The notes beneath the pieces were generated by a model. The model saw only the letters and a list, made by a program, of their open reading frames with translations. It was not told the DNA's origin and did not search any database. A DNA stretch of 42,768 nt, taken from assembly GCF_001885615.1 (NCBI RefSeq), contig NZ_LSRN01000025.1, positions 1 to 42,768 of the forward strand, written 5' to 3'. Shown one piece after another: positions 26,159 to 34,802 of the stretch. The stretch comes from Alkalibacterium sp. 20 (GTDB lineage: Bacteria > Bacillota > Bacilli > Lactobacillales > Carnobacteriaceae_A). Positions within the stretch are counted from its first letter, which is position 1. Every line of letters begins with the position of its first letter. The position numbers and the translations under genes were made by a program.

Positions 26159-27679
26159 CTATTGTGTCGCAAGTTCCATGATACTTTCCTGATTGGCTTC
26201 TTGAGCCTTGACTTCGCCTTTAATTTCGCCTTCAGCCATGACATAGATCCGGTCACTCATCCCTAATATTTCGCCCAATTCTGAAGAGATCATAATAATA
26301 CTCATTCCACGGCTGATCAATTCATTCATGACAGTATAAATCTCAAACTTAGCCCCTACATCAATGCCACGGGTCGGCTCATCCAAGATCAATATGTCAG
26401 GTGAACTAAAAAGCCATTTGCTGATAGAAACTTTTTGCTGATTCCCGCCACTAAGCTTCCCAACTAGCTGATCAATCGACGATGACTTGATATGGATGGA
26501 ATTTTTGTAACTTTCAGCTACGGTGACTTCTTCGTTGCTATTGAGTATCCCTTTACTTGACACACCTTTTAAATTTGCTGCCGTAATATTATTAGTGATG
26601 TTTTGGGTCAGAAACAATCCATTTCCCTTACGATCTTCGGTCACATAGGCGATACCTTCTTTGATTGCATCACTCGTATGCCGGAAATTTTTTTCCTCAT
26701 TATTAAGTAAAAGCGTTCCTTTTAATTTGTAACTTCTTGGATTTCCAAACATACTCAAGGCAAGTTCGGTCCTTCCTGAACCCATTAAGCCAGCAAGACC
26801 AATGATCTCACCTTTTTTCAAATTTATATCCGCTTTTTTCACAACAAAGCGTCCTAACTGCTGATCATAAGCCGACCAGTCTTTGAGTTCCAGAATAGTC
26901 TCTCCAAAGTGGTTTTCAGGTCTCTTTGGAAAGATATCACTCAACTCTCGACCCACCATATGTTTGATTATCGTGCGTTCGTTCACTTCCCCTTTGCTTG
27001 CATCCAGAGTACAGATGGTCTGACCATCACGGAGTACAGTCACTTTATCCGAAATCGTTACTACCTCTTTTAATTTATGGGTGATCATGATGCAGGTGAT
27101 CCCCTGATTTTTCAGCGCTTTTATCAACTCTAATAAATTGGCACTGTCATCTTCATTAAGTGCTGCGGTAGGTTCGTCTAAAATCAGAAGTTGAACGTCT
27201 TTGCTCAATGCCTTGGCAATTTCAATCAATTGTTGTTTTCCGACGCCTAGATCTTTTATTAGTGTTTCAGGTTTGACTTTTAAATTGACTTTCTTCAACA
27301 TTTCCTTGGATTTTATAATGGTTTGATTCCAGTTGATAATGCCGCCAGTCTTGACTTCGTTTCCAATGTAAATATTTTCATATACCGGTAAATCCGGAAA
27401 CAGGGCCAGTTCCTGATAAATAATGGCAATACCCGCTCTTTCACTATCATTGATAGTGTTGAACTGCTGTACTTTCCCATCCAATACGATATCGCCTTCA
27501 TATTCCCCGTACGGATACACGCCACTCAATACTTTCATCAACGTGGATTTCCCTGCACCATTTTCGCCAACCAGACAGTGGATCTCACCTTTTTCCACTT
27601 GAAAAGTGACGTTGTCCAGGGCTTTTACACCAGGAAATTCTTTAGTTATGTTATGCATTTCAAGAATATTCTCAGCCAT
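26159..27679 (-). CDS. mmsA: Sugar ABC transporter ATP-binding protein, MmsA/XylG type
   Basis: Energises monosaccharide import; 506 residues with two tandem nucleotide-binding domains. The ATG at 27679 follows GGGAGGA by 3 bases; an ATG six codons earlier precedes the site. Domain 1 (about 1-240): Walker A GENGAGKST, Q-loop YQELALFPDLPVYENI, Walker B LLILDEPTAAL. Domain 2 (about 255-500): degenerate Walker A GLMGSGRTEL, signature LSGGNQQKV and Walker B ILILDEPTRGIDVG. Such an asymmetric pair is normal for ribose/xylose/multiple-sugar importers. A hairpin separates it from the upstream receptor gene. Confidence 0.95.
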   Translation of the reverse strand: MAENILEMHNITKEFPGVKALDNVTFQVEKGEIHCLVGENGAGKSTLMKVLSGVYPYGEYEGDIVLDGKVQQFNTINDSERAGIAIIYQELALFPDLPVYENIYIGNEVKTGGIINWNQTIIKSKEMLKKVNLKVKPETLIKDLGVGKQQLIEIAKALSKDVQLLILDEPTAALNEDDSANLLELIKALKNQGITCIMITHKLKEVVTISDKVTVLRDGQTICTLDASKGEVNERTIIKHMVGRELSDIFPKRPENHFGETILELKDWSAYDQQLGRFVVKKADINLKKGEIIGLAGLMGSGRTELALSMFGNPRSYKLKGTLLLNNEEKNFRHTSDAIKEGIAYVTEDRKGNGLFLTQNITNNITAANLKGVSSKGILNSNEEVTVAESYKNSIHIKSSSIDQLVGKLSGGNQQKVSISKWLFSSPDILILDEPTRGIDVGAKFEIYTVMNELISRGMSIIMISSELGEILGMSDRIYVMAEGEIKGEVKAQEANQESIMELATQ

Positions 27680-27714
27680 AAATCCTCCCACCTTCATTAA
27701 AATACATTTAGAAC

Positions 27715-27748
27715 AAGAAATAGTGATAGCAAGCTATCACTATTTCTT
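27715..27748. other. Intercistronic hairpin between receptor and ATPase genes
   Basis: AAGAAATAGTGATAGC and GCTATCACTATTTCTT are 16-bp perfect arms around two bases. The side toward the ATPase gene has no T-run, so it is more likely an RNA-stabilising or attenuating structure that favours the receptor message than a full terminator. Confidence 0.7.
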
Positions 27749-27770
27749 ATTTCTATTGTTATCAATAAGT

Positions 27771-28943
27771 TTAGTCTAAACCTGTAAACTCATCTGCTTC
27801 ATAATAACCAGAATCAATTAATTCAGCTTGTACATTCTCTTCATCTACAACAATGACTTCTGATTGCATTGCTTCTACTTCTTTGACACCATTATCATAT
27901 GACCCAGTTGTTTCAGGTGTGTCGCCATCTAATAATGTGATAGCCATACCCATAGCATCTTCAACTAGTCGTCTTACATCCTTGAATACTGTCATAGATT
28001 GTTTGCCATCAATGATATATTGAATAGAAGCTTTTTCTGCATCTTGGCCTGTTATAATATAACTTGTAATATCATTGTCTGAAGCAAATGTATCAGCGAT
28101 CGAACGAGCTGTGCCATCATTAGGAGCTAGGATAGATATGTCTCCTTTAAGATCATCTCCTGCTGAAGTCAAATGTGTTTGAGCTTTATTGATTGCTTCG
28201 TTAGGATCCCAGTTTGTTGTGATTTGACCCATGATGCTGCCCATTTCGTCACGTGTCAATTCAGCAGTGTCTGACAAAGCTTCTGCCTCACTTGAATTGG
28301 CAATCACAAATGTTCCATCAGCAATTTTAGGTTGAAGCACTGACCATGCACCTTCAAAGAAAAGGAACGCATTATTGTCAGATGATGCTCCTGCATATAG
28401 ATACAAAGGAATGTCTGATCCTTCTGCACTGTCGATCAAATATTGCCCCTGAGCTTCACCAACAGCTAAACTATCGAAAGTAACGTAGTAATCAACTGCT
28501 TCTGTACTTGTTATCAAACGGTCATACGCGATGACTGTAATGCCTTCATCAGCTGCTGCTTGAGCTGCTGCCCCTGCTGCGTCACCATCATGTGGACTCA
28601 TAATCAAAACGTCGATCCCCTTGCTGACTAATGTTTCCACGTTTTGTAATTCATTTGCTGCTGAACCCTGACTGAACAAAATTTCTGTCGTATAGTCTGA
28701 ATCGGATAAGGCATCCATGAATCGTTGTTCATCTTGTACCCAACGAGGTTCATCACGAGTTGGTAAAACTATTCCAACATCCAGTCCACCATTGGAATCA
28801 GTATCTGAATCAACTTCTTCGGTTGTGTCCTCATCTGTCGTTTCTGTAGCTTCTCCTTCAGTGTCTCCATTACATCCAGCCAAAACGAAACTTAATAGCC
28901 CCGTCATAAATAATAGTCTTGTACCCTTTACCATGTTTAACAT
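27771..28943 (-). CDS. chvE: ChvE-like multiple-monosaccharide-binding lipoprotein
   Basis: Primary receptor of the sugar ABC importer, 390 residues, first gene of the cluster. Lipobox FVLAGC with Cys at about residue 24, followed by a Glu/Thr/Asp-rich linker of about 30 residues. Peripla_BP_4 domain: DVGIVLPTRDEPRW, SPHDGDAAGAAAQAA, TVIAYDRLITSTEAVDYYVTFDS, ILAPNDGTARSIAD and ITGQDAEKAS. The long insert around SIMGQITTNWDPNEA and the SGYYEADEF ending match ChvE proteins, which bind several aldoses. GAGGGG precedes the ATG (28943; an ATG three codons on is also possible). An overlapping -10 box and cre site lie upstream. Confidence 0.88.
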   Translation of the reverse strand: MLNMVKGTRLLFMTGLLSFVLAGCNGDTEGEATETTDEDTTEEVDSDTDSNGGLDVGIVLPTRDEPRWVQDEQRFMDALSDSDYTTEILFSQGSAANELQNVETLVSKGIDVLIMSPHDGDAAGAAAQAAADEGITVIAYDRLITSTEAVDYYVTFDSLAVGEAQGQYLIDSAEGSDIPLYLYAGASSDNNAFLFFEGAWSVLQPKIADGTFVIANSSEAEALSDTAELTRDEMGSIMGQITTNWDPNEAINKAQTHLTSAGDDLKGDISILAPNDGTARSIADTFASDNDITSYIITGQDAEKASIQYIIDGKQSMTVFKDVRRLVEDAMGMAITLLDGDTPETTGSYDNGVKEVEAMQSEVIVVDEENVQAELIDSGYYEADEFTGLD

Positions 28944-29002
28944 ATTCTTGCCCCTCTCACTATTTTTGTATCTATGTTTAGTTTAGTCACCATAACCAAT
29001 CT

Positions 29003-29017
29003 TTGAAAGCGCATACT
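29003..29017 (+). promoter_or_regulatory. cre site at the sugar transport promoter
   Basis: TTGAAAGCGCATACT fits WTGNAANCGNWNNCW at every position. It overlaps a TATAGT -10 box read on the minus strand (29015-29020). No good -35 box is seen, as expected for an activator-dependent promoter. Confidence 0.6.
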
Positions 29018-29100
29018 ATAGCAAATTATTAATATTACCTGTATTTTTTTAATATAGCTTAAACGAAAGTTCATATATATCTTTTTGATTAAATGGAAAT

Positions 29101-29146
29101 AAAAAACAGCCGCTGAAAGGGTGATTTGCTCCTTCCAGCGACTGCC
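29101..29146 (-). terminator. Terminator of the ATP-grasp gene
   Basis: On the minus strand CAGTCGCTGGAAGG pairs with CCTTTCAGCGGCTG through G-U pairs, followed by TTTTTT. It begins 17 bp after the stop codon. Confidence 0.82.
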
Positions 29147-29162
29147 TATAGACTATTGTAAT

Positions 29163-30200
29163 TTAAAGTTCATCGAGATGCTTAATATAAAAATCGAGAA
29201 TGGGATTCGCCATGTCTCGCTGTTCGCCTTGCCAGTGAAACATGCTCAAAGGACCTGGACTAAATTCGATTTCTGTAAGAACATAATTAGTCGCATTAGG
29301 TTCTTCAGTGATGTCGTCCGCAATGACATCTACGCCGCCATAATGAAACCCGGGGACAGCCTGTATAGCTTTGATAGCTAGTTCGTTGAATTTTGGATGA
29401 ACAGTATCAGTAAAATCGATGCCTTCTCCACCACTTGCAATATTCGATTCATCACGAATGACAATAGCTTCATCTTTTTGAGGAATTGTTTCTAACGTAC
29501 GTCCTTCTCTAAATAGTCGTCCAAGTTTTGTTTTATCTGTAGGAATTAAAAAATTCTTTAAATCCCGATCTTTGGATCGACGTTCATTTTTTTCTTGAAT
29601 CAATTCAAAGATGGTGTGTTCTCCATCACCGGTCACATTTGCACGTGCACGTTTTGAAACAGCCAGCACTTCTCCGTCAACAACGTAAAAACGATAATCA
29701 TCTCCATCAAATTGTTTTTCGATCAGGATTCGCTCAAAATCATTTCCTATCAGCATCGAAATTTTATCAAGATGGCGGTCTAGTGATTCATCACTGTAAA
29801 CATTTGTATAGACGCCTTCTCCTCGTGATAAATTGTTTGGTTTCAAAACTACGGGATAGCCTATTTTATTCGCAAAGGCTTTTATTTCTTCACTTTCAAA
29901 AACTCTCAAGTAAATCGACTCGGGTGTTCGAACATTTTCATTTTTGATCAATGCCCTTGCCAGATACTTGTCATCCACGATCCTCATCATGGCTGCGGAT
30001 GAGAGCGGTCCATTCATATCTCTAAATAATAACTCTTTTCCTTCTATTGTCACTATCATCGTATCAAAGGTCAATCGTTCAACCTTATACCCACGTTTGC
30101 GTGCCGCTTCTTCCAGTAATGTAGATTTCAGGCCTTCTCTCGTTTCAAATTCCATTTCTTCTTTTTTAACTTCTTCAATTTGAGTTGTTTCTAAATTCAT
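29163..30200 (-). CDS. Stand-alone ATP-grasp ligase, CphA/GshF-like
   Basis: Predicted carboxylate-amine ligase of about 345 residues. The ATG at 30200 follows GGAGGA by 10 bases; a GTG one codon upstream is nearly as good, and a TTG at 30218 precedes the site. After a Glu-rich leader (EEVKKEEMEFETREGL) comes an ATP-grasp core: GYPVVLKPNNLSRGEGV, ILIEKQFDGDDYRFYVVDGE, SKRARANVTGDGEHTI, GGVDVIADD and LTEIEFSPGP. The RANVTGDGEHTI element is typical of the ATP-grasp parts of cyanophycin synthetase and bifunctional glutathione synthetase GshF. Neither the Mur-ligase half of CphA nor the gamma-glutamylcysteine ligase half of GshF is present or nearby. The product could be a dipeptide or glutamyl peptide; unknown. 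Confidence 0.85.
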   Translation of the reverse strand: MNLETTQIEEVKKEEMEFETREGLKSTLLEEAARKRGYKVERLTFDTMIVTIEGKELLFRDMNGPLSSAAMMRIVDDKYLARALIKNENVRTPESIYLRVFESEEIKAFANKIGYPVVLKPNNLSRGEGVYTNVYSDESLDRHLDKISMLIGNDFERILIEKQFDGDDYRFYVVDGEVLAVSKRARANVTGDGEHTIFELIQEKNERRSKDRDLKNFLIPTDKTKLGRLFREGRTLETIPQKDEAIVIRDESNIASGGEGIDFTDTVHPKFNELAIKAIQAVPGFHYGGVDVIADDITEEPNATNYVLTEIEFSPGPLSMFHWQGEQRDMANPILDFYIKHLDEL

Positions 30201-30550
30201 CACTTCTTTTTCCTCCAAACATCTTTTTAGGTGACACTTTACGCTTAAATCTCAACACATACTATCTTAACATAATTCCTTAATTTTTTTCATTTTTAAC
30301 ACTCTGCTACTATCCAAGAAAACGACTGAGAAAATTGTCATATTCAGTCTAAGACATTCTCTTTAAATAACTATTAAGCTTATTGCTCAAGATGAGAATA
30401 AACGCATTCGATAAATCTTTAAAACCTTTAACCTATAGTCTTATTGTCTCTCGTTTCAATACTTAATCTGATGCTTTTGTCGTTATCGTTGCTAAAATCC
30501 GATATATTTGATACTTTTATACTATGAAATACATATTGAGGGAGGAAAAA
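30201..30550. other. Divergent intergenic region
   Basis: About 350 bp, AT-rich, between the ATP-grasp gene and the dehydrogenase gene. It must hold both promoters, but no pair of hexamers stands out enough to name. No gene, repeat or RNA seen. Confidence 0.5.
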
Positions 30551-31252
30551 ATGATGGAGTCGAAACATGTTGTTATTACTGGCGCCGGCAGTGGCTTAGG
30601 TGCTTCACTTGCGCTGAAATATTCGGAAATGGGTTATCATGTCACGCTACTCGGTCGAACATTCAGTAAATTAAGACACGTGGCGGATAAGATGGAGACT
30701 GATAAGGTTTCAGTCTATACCGTTGATGTGTCATCAGCAGAAGAAGTTACCAATGTCTTTACTCAAATAAAAGACGACAACGGTAACATCGATATATTAG
30801 TGAACAATGCTGGCGTCGGTATCTTCGATGATGCAGAAAATATCCCATCAGATTCAGTCGATCAAATGATCGATATCAACTTAAAGGGAACGATATATTG
30901 TACACAGGCTGTTCTACCTGAAATGAAAGAAAGAAATGAAGGCACCATCATTCAAGTCATATCTACAGCTGGTAAAAAAGGTAAACCTTCTGAATCGGTC
31001 TATTGCGCAAGCAAGTTTGGTGTCCGAGGATTTACAGAAAGCATCGTAAAAGAGTTGAGTGATACAGACATTCATGTTTTAGCTGCTTACATGGGTGGGA
31101 TGAAAACCAGTTTCTGGGATGATATCTATACTGCAGAAGAAATCAAACATCTCATGGACCCAGATGATGTCGCTGATATTATCCTGGCAAATGTAAAAGC
31201 AAGAAAATACCTCACCGTTCCTGAAATCGTCATAAAAAATCATAAGCTGTAA
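30551..31252 (+). CDS. Short-chain dehydrogenase/reductase
   Basis: NAD(P)-dependent oxidoreductase of the classical SDR type, 233 residues. GGAGG lies 5 bases before the ATG at 30551 and 8 before a second ATG at 30554; the longer frame from 30524 precedes the site. Cofactor site TGAGSGLG near residue 10, structural NNAGVG, catalytic Ser in VISTAGK and YxxxK in YCASKFG. Arg in LLGRTFSK after the second strand suggests NADP preference. The C-terminus is short, so a simple carbonyl reductase is likely; substrate unknown. Monocistronic. Confidence 0.92.
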   Translation: MMESKHVVITGAGSGLGASLALKYSEMGYHVTLLGRTFSKLRHVADKMETDKVSVYTVDVSSAEEVTNVFTQIKDDNGNIDILVNNAGVGIFDDAENIPSDSVDQMIDINLKGTIYCTQAVLPEMKERNEGTIIQVISTAGKKGKPSESVYCASKFGVRGFTESIVKELSDTDIHVLAAYMGGMKTSFWDDIYTAEEIKHLMDPDDVADIILANVKARKYLTVPEIVIKNHKL

Positions 31253-31256
31253 AAAA

Positions 31257-31291
31257 AGAAGGTGTTGACCAGTAACGGTCAGCACCTTTTT
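31257..31291. terminator. Bidirectional terminator
   Basis: AAGGTGTTGACC and GGTCAGCACCTT pair around AGTAAC, with A-run before and T-run after. It separates the convergent dehydrogenase and GH65 genes. Confidence 0.9.
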
Positions 31292-31304
31292 CAATGTTCG
31301 GTTT

Positions 31305-33602
31305 TCACTTCAAGTATTTTTCTTCATCAAAGTGTCTGATGGTTAAAGTTTCACCTTTCAGTAAATTATAGTCAGTACCTTCGTGATTGATAGAAACTTG
31401 AATCACTCGACCATGGAACTGCACTTTGAAGCTTACAGCGGTCCAGTTTTTCGGCAAGCGTGGTGAGAAGTGTAAGGTATCTTTAACTAAATGCATACCT
31501 CCAAAACCATAAACTATACTCATCCACGTCCCGCCCATATTAGCTGCATGGACGCCATCTTTGGTATTACTTTGCAAATCCGTCAAATCCATCAAGGCCG
31601 TATCCATGAAGTAACCATAAGCTTTATCCAGATCACCTAAGTGACTTGCCATCATGCCAAATATAGAACGAGATAAGGATGAATCATGGGTCGTTACCGC
31701 TTCATAATAGGCGTAATCACGTTTCTTTTGACTATGAGAAAACTCATCGGAGAACAGGAATTCAGCCAAGACGGTGTCCGCTTGTTTGTTAACCTGATAA
31801 CGATAAATCGTTAATGGATGATAATGCAAAAGTAATGGGAAGTTGTCCTTTGGTGTATTCTCAATGTCCCATACCTCTTTATGGAAGAAACTGTCATCCT
31901 GCATCGTGAGTTCTTGTTCCTCATCATAAGGCAGGAACATCTTTTCAGACGCTTTTTTCCAATTCTCCAGTTCACTTTTCTGGAAATTTATTTTCTCCAG
32001 TACCATTTCTCCAATTACATCATTTGACTCAAGGGCTTCTTCAACCATCTCGATGGCATAGTTAAAATTATGCTTAGCCATCAGATTAGTATAATAGTTG
32101 TTGTTAACAATTGCTGTATATTCGTCTGGTCCAGTCACACCATTCAGAACAAATGCACCGTTTCTTTTTTTGTCATAGTGTCCCCACCCAGCGTAGAATC
32201 GAGCGGTTTCTACTAGGATTTCTAATCCCTCGTTCATACCAAAGGCTTGATCACCAGTAACTTTAATATACGTGTGGACGGCATGAGCGATATCACCATT
32301 AATATGAATTTGGGCTGTTCCCGCGGGATAGTATGCACTTGCTTCTTTACCATTGATGGTCCGCCAGGCAAAAAGCGCCCCGTTATCGATTGCCATCTCT
32401 CTTGCTCTTTCTCTCGCTTGCGGCAGAATCGTATACCGATAATTTAGCAAATTTTCAGCAATTTCAGGTTGTGTATATAAGAAAAAGGGCAACATATACA
32501 TTTCCGTATCCCAGAAATAATGACCCTCATAGCCTTCGCCAGTCAAACCTTTGGCAGACATATTACGTAGCCCGTCACGCCCGGCAGCTTGGTGTAAATG
32601 GAACAAGTTGAAACGCAGGCCGACTTGAATTTCGTCATCACCCTCTATCTGGATATCAGATATGCTCCAGAAAGCCTTCATAAATTGTATGTGCTGCTCT
32701 TTTATTTCATCAAACCCGAGTTTTGCAACGTCATCAAGGAGATCTGAAATGCGTTCAGCCTCTGATTCATTTTTTGAGCCATCATCAAATATGTTGCCAT
32801 ACGCAACAAAACGTTCCAGCGTAACTGATCGATCTTTAGCGGTTTCCATTGACCAATTTTCGGAACCGTTTATGAAGCGTGACTTAACTGACGAATCAGA
32901 TAAGTTGTTTTTTTCACCTACGATAAGATGCAAGTGCGTGTTATTCGTTTTGATATGCAACATTTGATTTTCTGAACCTTCTATTCTTTCTGACTGAAAC
33001 TGTCGTTCCTTTTGTGCTTTGATGCGCGGATCATTGCTTTCTTCCTCTGATACCATACCCATATGTTCTAAATCATCAAGGGTCGCAGCGACTTGGAGCT
33101 CACATCCGGTATCATGAGGTGTCAACGTTATTTTTTGGGCTAACAGTTCTGGATAGTTATACGATACGAAACGCTCGATTTTGACATCCAGCTGATGGCC
33201 TTTCGTATTTTTCCAGCTGAATGTTCTCGTAAGTACCCCCTGTTTTAAATCCAGTTGACGTTTATGGTTGGTCGTCTTTCCCGAATCAAGATCGAACATT
33301 TCATTATCTAGCTTAATCGCCAGCTTTTTGCCGTTAGGCACTGGAATCACGGTTTGATGCTCCTCAGCATAACCATATGCCCATTCCCCATATTGAATCG
33401 GTTCACTGTCATAAAAAGCATTCACTAACGTCGCTTCACTGTGGCTATACTCTCTCGTACGTTCAGCTTCTTCTAAACTCCCACGTGTACCAAAATGGCC
33501 ATTGGATAAAGCAAACAACGTCTCATTCTGTTTGATCGTTTTCTCGGAAGTACCTTCTTCGGTAAGTATCCATTTAGAATCTTTTGTAATTAATGGAATC
33601 AT
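31305..33602 (-). CDS. GH65 disaccharide phosphorylase
   Basis: Inverting phosphorylase of glycoside hydrolase family 65 (maltose, kojibiose, nigerose or trehalose phosphorylase), 765 residues, splitting an alpha-glucosyl disaccharide with phosphate into beta-glucose-1-phosphate and a sugar. Domains: N-terminal beta-sandwich (about 1-260), helical linker, (alpha/alpha)6 barrel and C-terminal beta domain. Motifs: GEGYEGHYFWDTEMYMLPFF near 360, GVTGPDEYTAIVNNN with general acid Glu near 490 (equivalent by family knowledge to Glu487 of L. brevis maltose phosphorylase), KQADTVLA near 609 and TTHDSSLS near 637. AGGAG precedes the ATG. No beta-phosphoglucomutase or sugar transporter adjoins, so specificity is unresolved. 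Confidence 0.92.
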   Translation of the reverse strand: MIPLITKDSKWILTEEGTSEKTIKQNETLFALSNGHFGTRGSLEEAERTREYSHSEATLVNAFYDSEPIQYGEWAYGYAEEHQTVIPVPNGKKLAIKLDNEMFDLDSGKTTNHKRQLDLKQGVLTRTFSWKNTKGHQLDVKIERFVSYNYPELLAQKITLTPHDTGCELQVAATLDDLEHMGMVSEEESNDPRIKAQKERQFQSERIEGSENQMLHIKTNNTHLHLIVGEKNNLSDSSVKSRFINGSENWSMETAKDRSVTLERFVAYGNIFDDGSKNESEAERISDLLDDVAKLGFDEIKEQHIQFMKAFWSISDIQIEGDDEIQVGLRFNLFHLHQAAGRDGLRNMSAKGLTGEGYEGHYFWDTEMYMLPFFLYTQPEIAENLLNYRYTILPQARERAREMAIDNGALFAWRTINGKEASAYYPAGTAQIHINGDIAHAVHTYIKVTGDQAFGMNEGLEILVETARFYAGWGHYDKKRNGAFVLNGVTGPDEYTAIVNNNYYTNLMAKHNFNYAIEMVEEALESNDVIGEMVLEKINFQKSELENWKKASEKMFLPYDEEQELTMQDDSFFHKEVWDIENTPKDNFPLLLHYHPLTIYRYQVNKQADTVLAEFLFSDEFSHSQKKRDYAYYEAVTTHDSSLSRSIFGMMASHLGDLDKAYGYFMDTALMDLTDLQSNTKDGVHAANMGGTWMSIVYGFGGMHLVKDTLHFSPRLPKNWTAVSFKVQFHGRVIQVSINHEGTDYNLLKGETLTIRHFDEEKYLK

Positions 33603-33708
33603 ATTAAGCTCCTTTCATATTGTTCAATAGTATATCTACAATTGCATTAATTATAGAACAGACACTCGGTTAAAAGCAAAAGATAAGAAATGTGACTGTC
33701 AGCAAACA

Positions 33709-33748
33709 AAAACACACGTCTATTAATAAATTAATAGACGTGTGTTTT
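33709..33748. terminator. Terminator of the exopolysaccharide operon
   Basis: AAAACACACGTCTATTAAT and its exact complement form a 19-bp stem around two bases, flanked by A and T runs. It lies about 350 bp after the last polysaccharide gene on the minus strand. Confidence 0.85.
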
Positions 33749-33778
33749 GTTATATTATTTTAACAGGGAGCGTATTCA

Positions 33779-33850
33779 ATGTTTATTAAAAAAATCAAAA
33801 GACTACTGATTTCCCTCGTACGGTGCATTACAAAATGTTTTATTATTTAA
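33779..33850 (+). CDS. Possible 23-residue cationic hydrophobic peptide
   Basis: ATG at 33779 with AGGGAG eight bases upstream; the frame ends at TAA 33848. The product (begins MFIKKIKRLLISLV, ends RCITKCFII) has six basic residues, no acidic ones and two Cys, like small membrane-active peptides or type I toxins. No antisense RNA or clear promoter is seen. It follows a terminator hairpin directly. Could be chance. Confidence 0.25.
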   Translation: MFIKKIKRLLISLVRCITKCFII

Positions 33851-34103
33851 ATAATCATAGAAGATAGGACACTTCATTCTGTGAATTTATGGCTCTTAGT
33901 GATGATTGAAGTTCAAACGACTATTTTGCTATTAATACAGATGTTTATCAACGATCCGATTTAGTACTTTAATGTCGTCTATTAATAAATAAAAAACACT
34001 ATTTTCTACCGATAAAATTTAGAATTACTATTATTTCTCGATAGATTTTCGTTTCAGCTCTATATAATCTAATCATACTTTATAAATAAAGCATGATTTA
34101 AGA

Positions 34104-34802
34104 CTATTCATTAGTTCTATAATATCCATAATCATTACTTTTGATTTTTTTCTTTTCGTTAAATACCGTACCGATAACATTAGCATTTACTTTTTTAAGC
34201 TGTTCTTTAGCTTTTATTAATTTATGTCTTTCTGCCAATCCATTTCTTACAACAAATACCGTTCCGTCAATTTTACTTGCTAATATTTGAGCATCTGTAA
34301 CAGCGATTACTGGGGGGGCATCGAAAATGATGATATCAAAATGTTCTTTTGTTGTTTCTATAAAATCGGTCATCCTTTGAGAAGCTAACAATTCGGAGGG
34401 GTTAGGCGGAACTAAACCGCTAGTCAATACATGTAAATTCTCTTTATATGGTTTATCAAGTATTAGTGAAAGGGACGGTTCAGATCCAATTAAAAATGAG
34501 GTTAAACCTCTATTATTTGGAAGACCAAATTTCCGATGTAAACTTGGTCTTCTTAAATCAGCATCTACCAGTAATACTTTTTTTCCCTGTGTTGAAAAAA
34601 TAACTGCTAGATTAGCAGCGATTGTTGATTTTCCTTCACTAGACACTGAAGACGTGATAAGGATTGTTTTGAAAGACCGATCAAACATTGAAAATTGAAT
34701 ATTCGTGCGCAAGGTACGAAACTCTTCAGATATAATAGAATGTGGTGAATTAATAGTAACTAAATCAACATCGTTATAAATTTCTTCTCTCTTATTATAC
34801 AC
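34104..34802 (-). CDS. CpsD/CapB-type bacterial tyrosine kinase
   Basis: Cytoplasmic BY-kinase that autophosphorylates and, with its Wzz-like membrane partner, controls polysaccharide chain length and export; about 232 residues. The chosen start is GTG at 34802, 9 bases after AAGGAGG and overlapping the partner's stop by 8 bases; an ATG at 34811 abuts the site. Walker A SSVSSEGKSTIAANLA, Walker A' VLLVDADLRRP and Walker B IIIFDAPP are intact. The C-terminus carries a small Tyr cluster (NDYGYYRTNE), the phosphorylation target in this family. Last gene of the operon. Confidence 0.93.
   Translation of the reverse strand: MYNKREEIYNDVDLVTINSPHSIISEEFRTLRTNIQFSMFDRSFKTILITSSVSSEGKSTIAANLAVIFSTQGKKVLLVDADLRRPSLHRKFGLPNNRGLTSFLIGSEPSLSLILDKPYKENLHVLTSGLVPPNPSELLASQRMTDFIETTKEHFDIIIFDAPPVIAVTDAQILASKIDGTVFVVRNGLAERHKLIKAKEQLKKVNANVIGTVFNEKKKIKSNDYGYYRTNE

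Larger units (their letters stand above)
33603..34103. other. Intergenic stretch of about 500 bp
   Basis: It contains the GH65 upstream region, the terminator of the polysaccharide operon and a possible 23-codon frame. A 15-base sequence CGTCTATTAATAAAT from the terminator arm recurs at 33976-33990. The rest is AT-rich with nothing recognised. Confidence 0.5.

Noticed and set aside
29639-29947. 102-codon plus-strand frame inside the ATP-grasp gene
   Set aside because: Antisense to conserved ATP-grasp motifs; His- and Gln-rich shadow without ribosome site.
32390-32967. Open frames on the plus strand inside the GH65 gene
   Set aside because: Antisense shadows of a well-supported coding gene, with no start signals.
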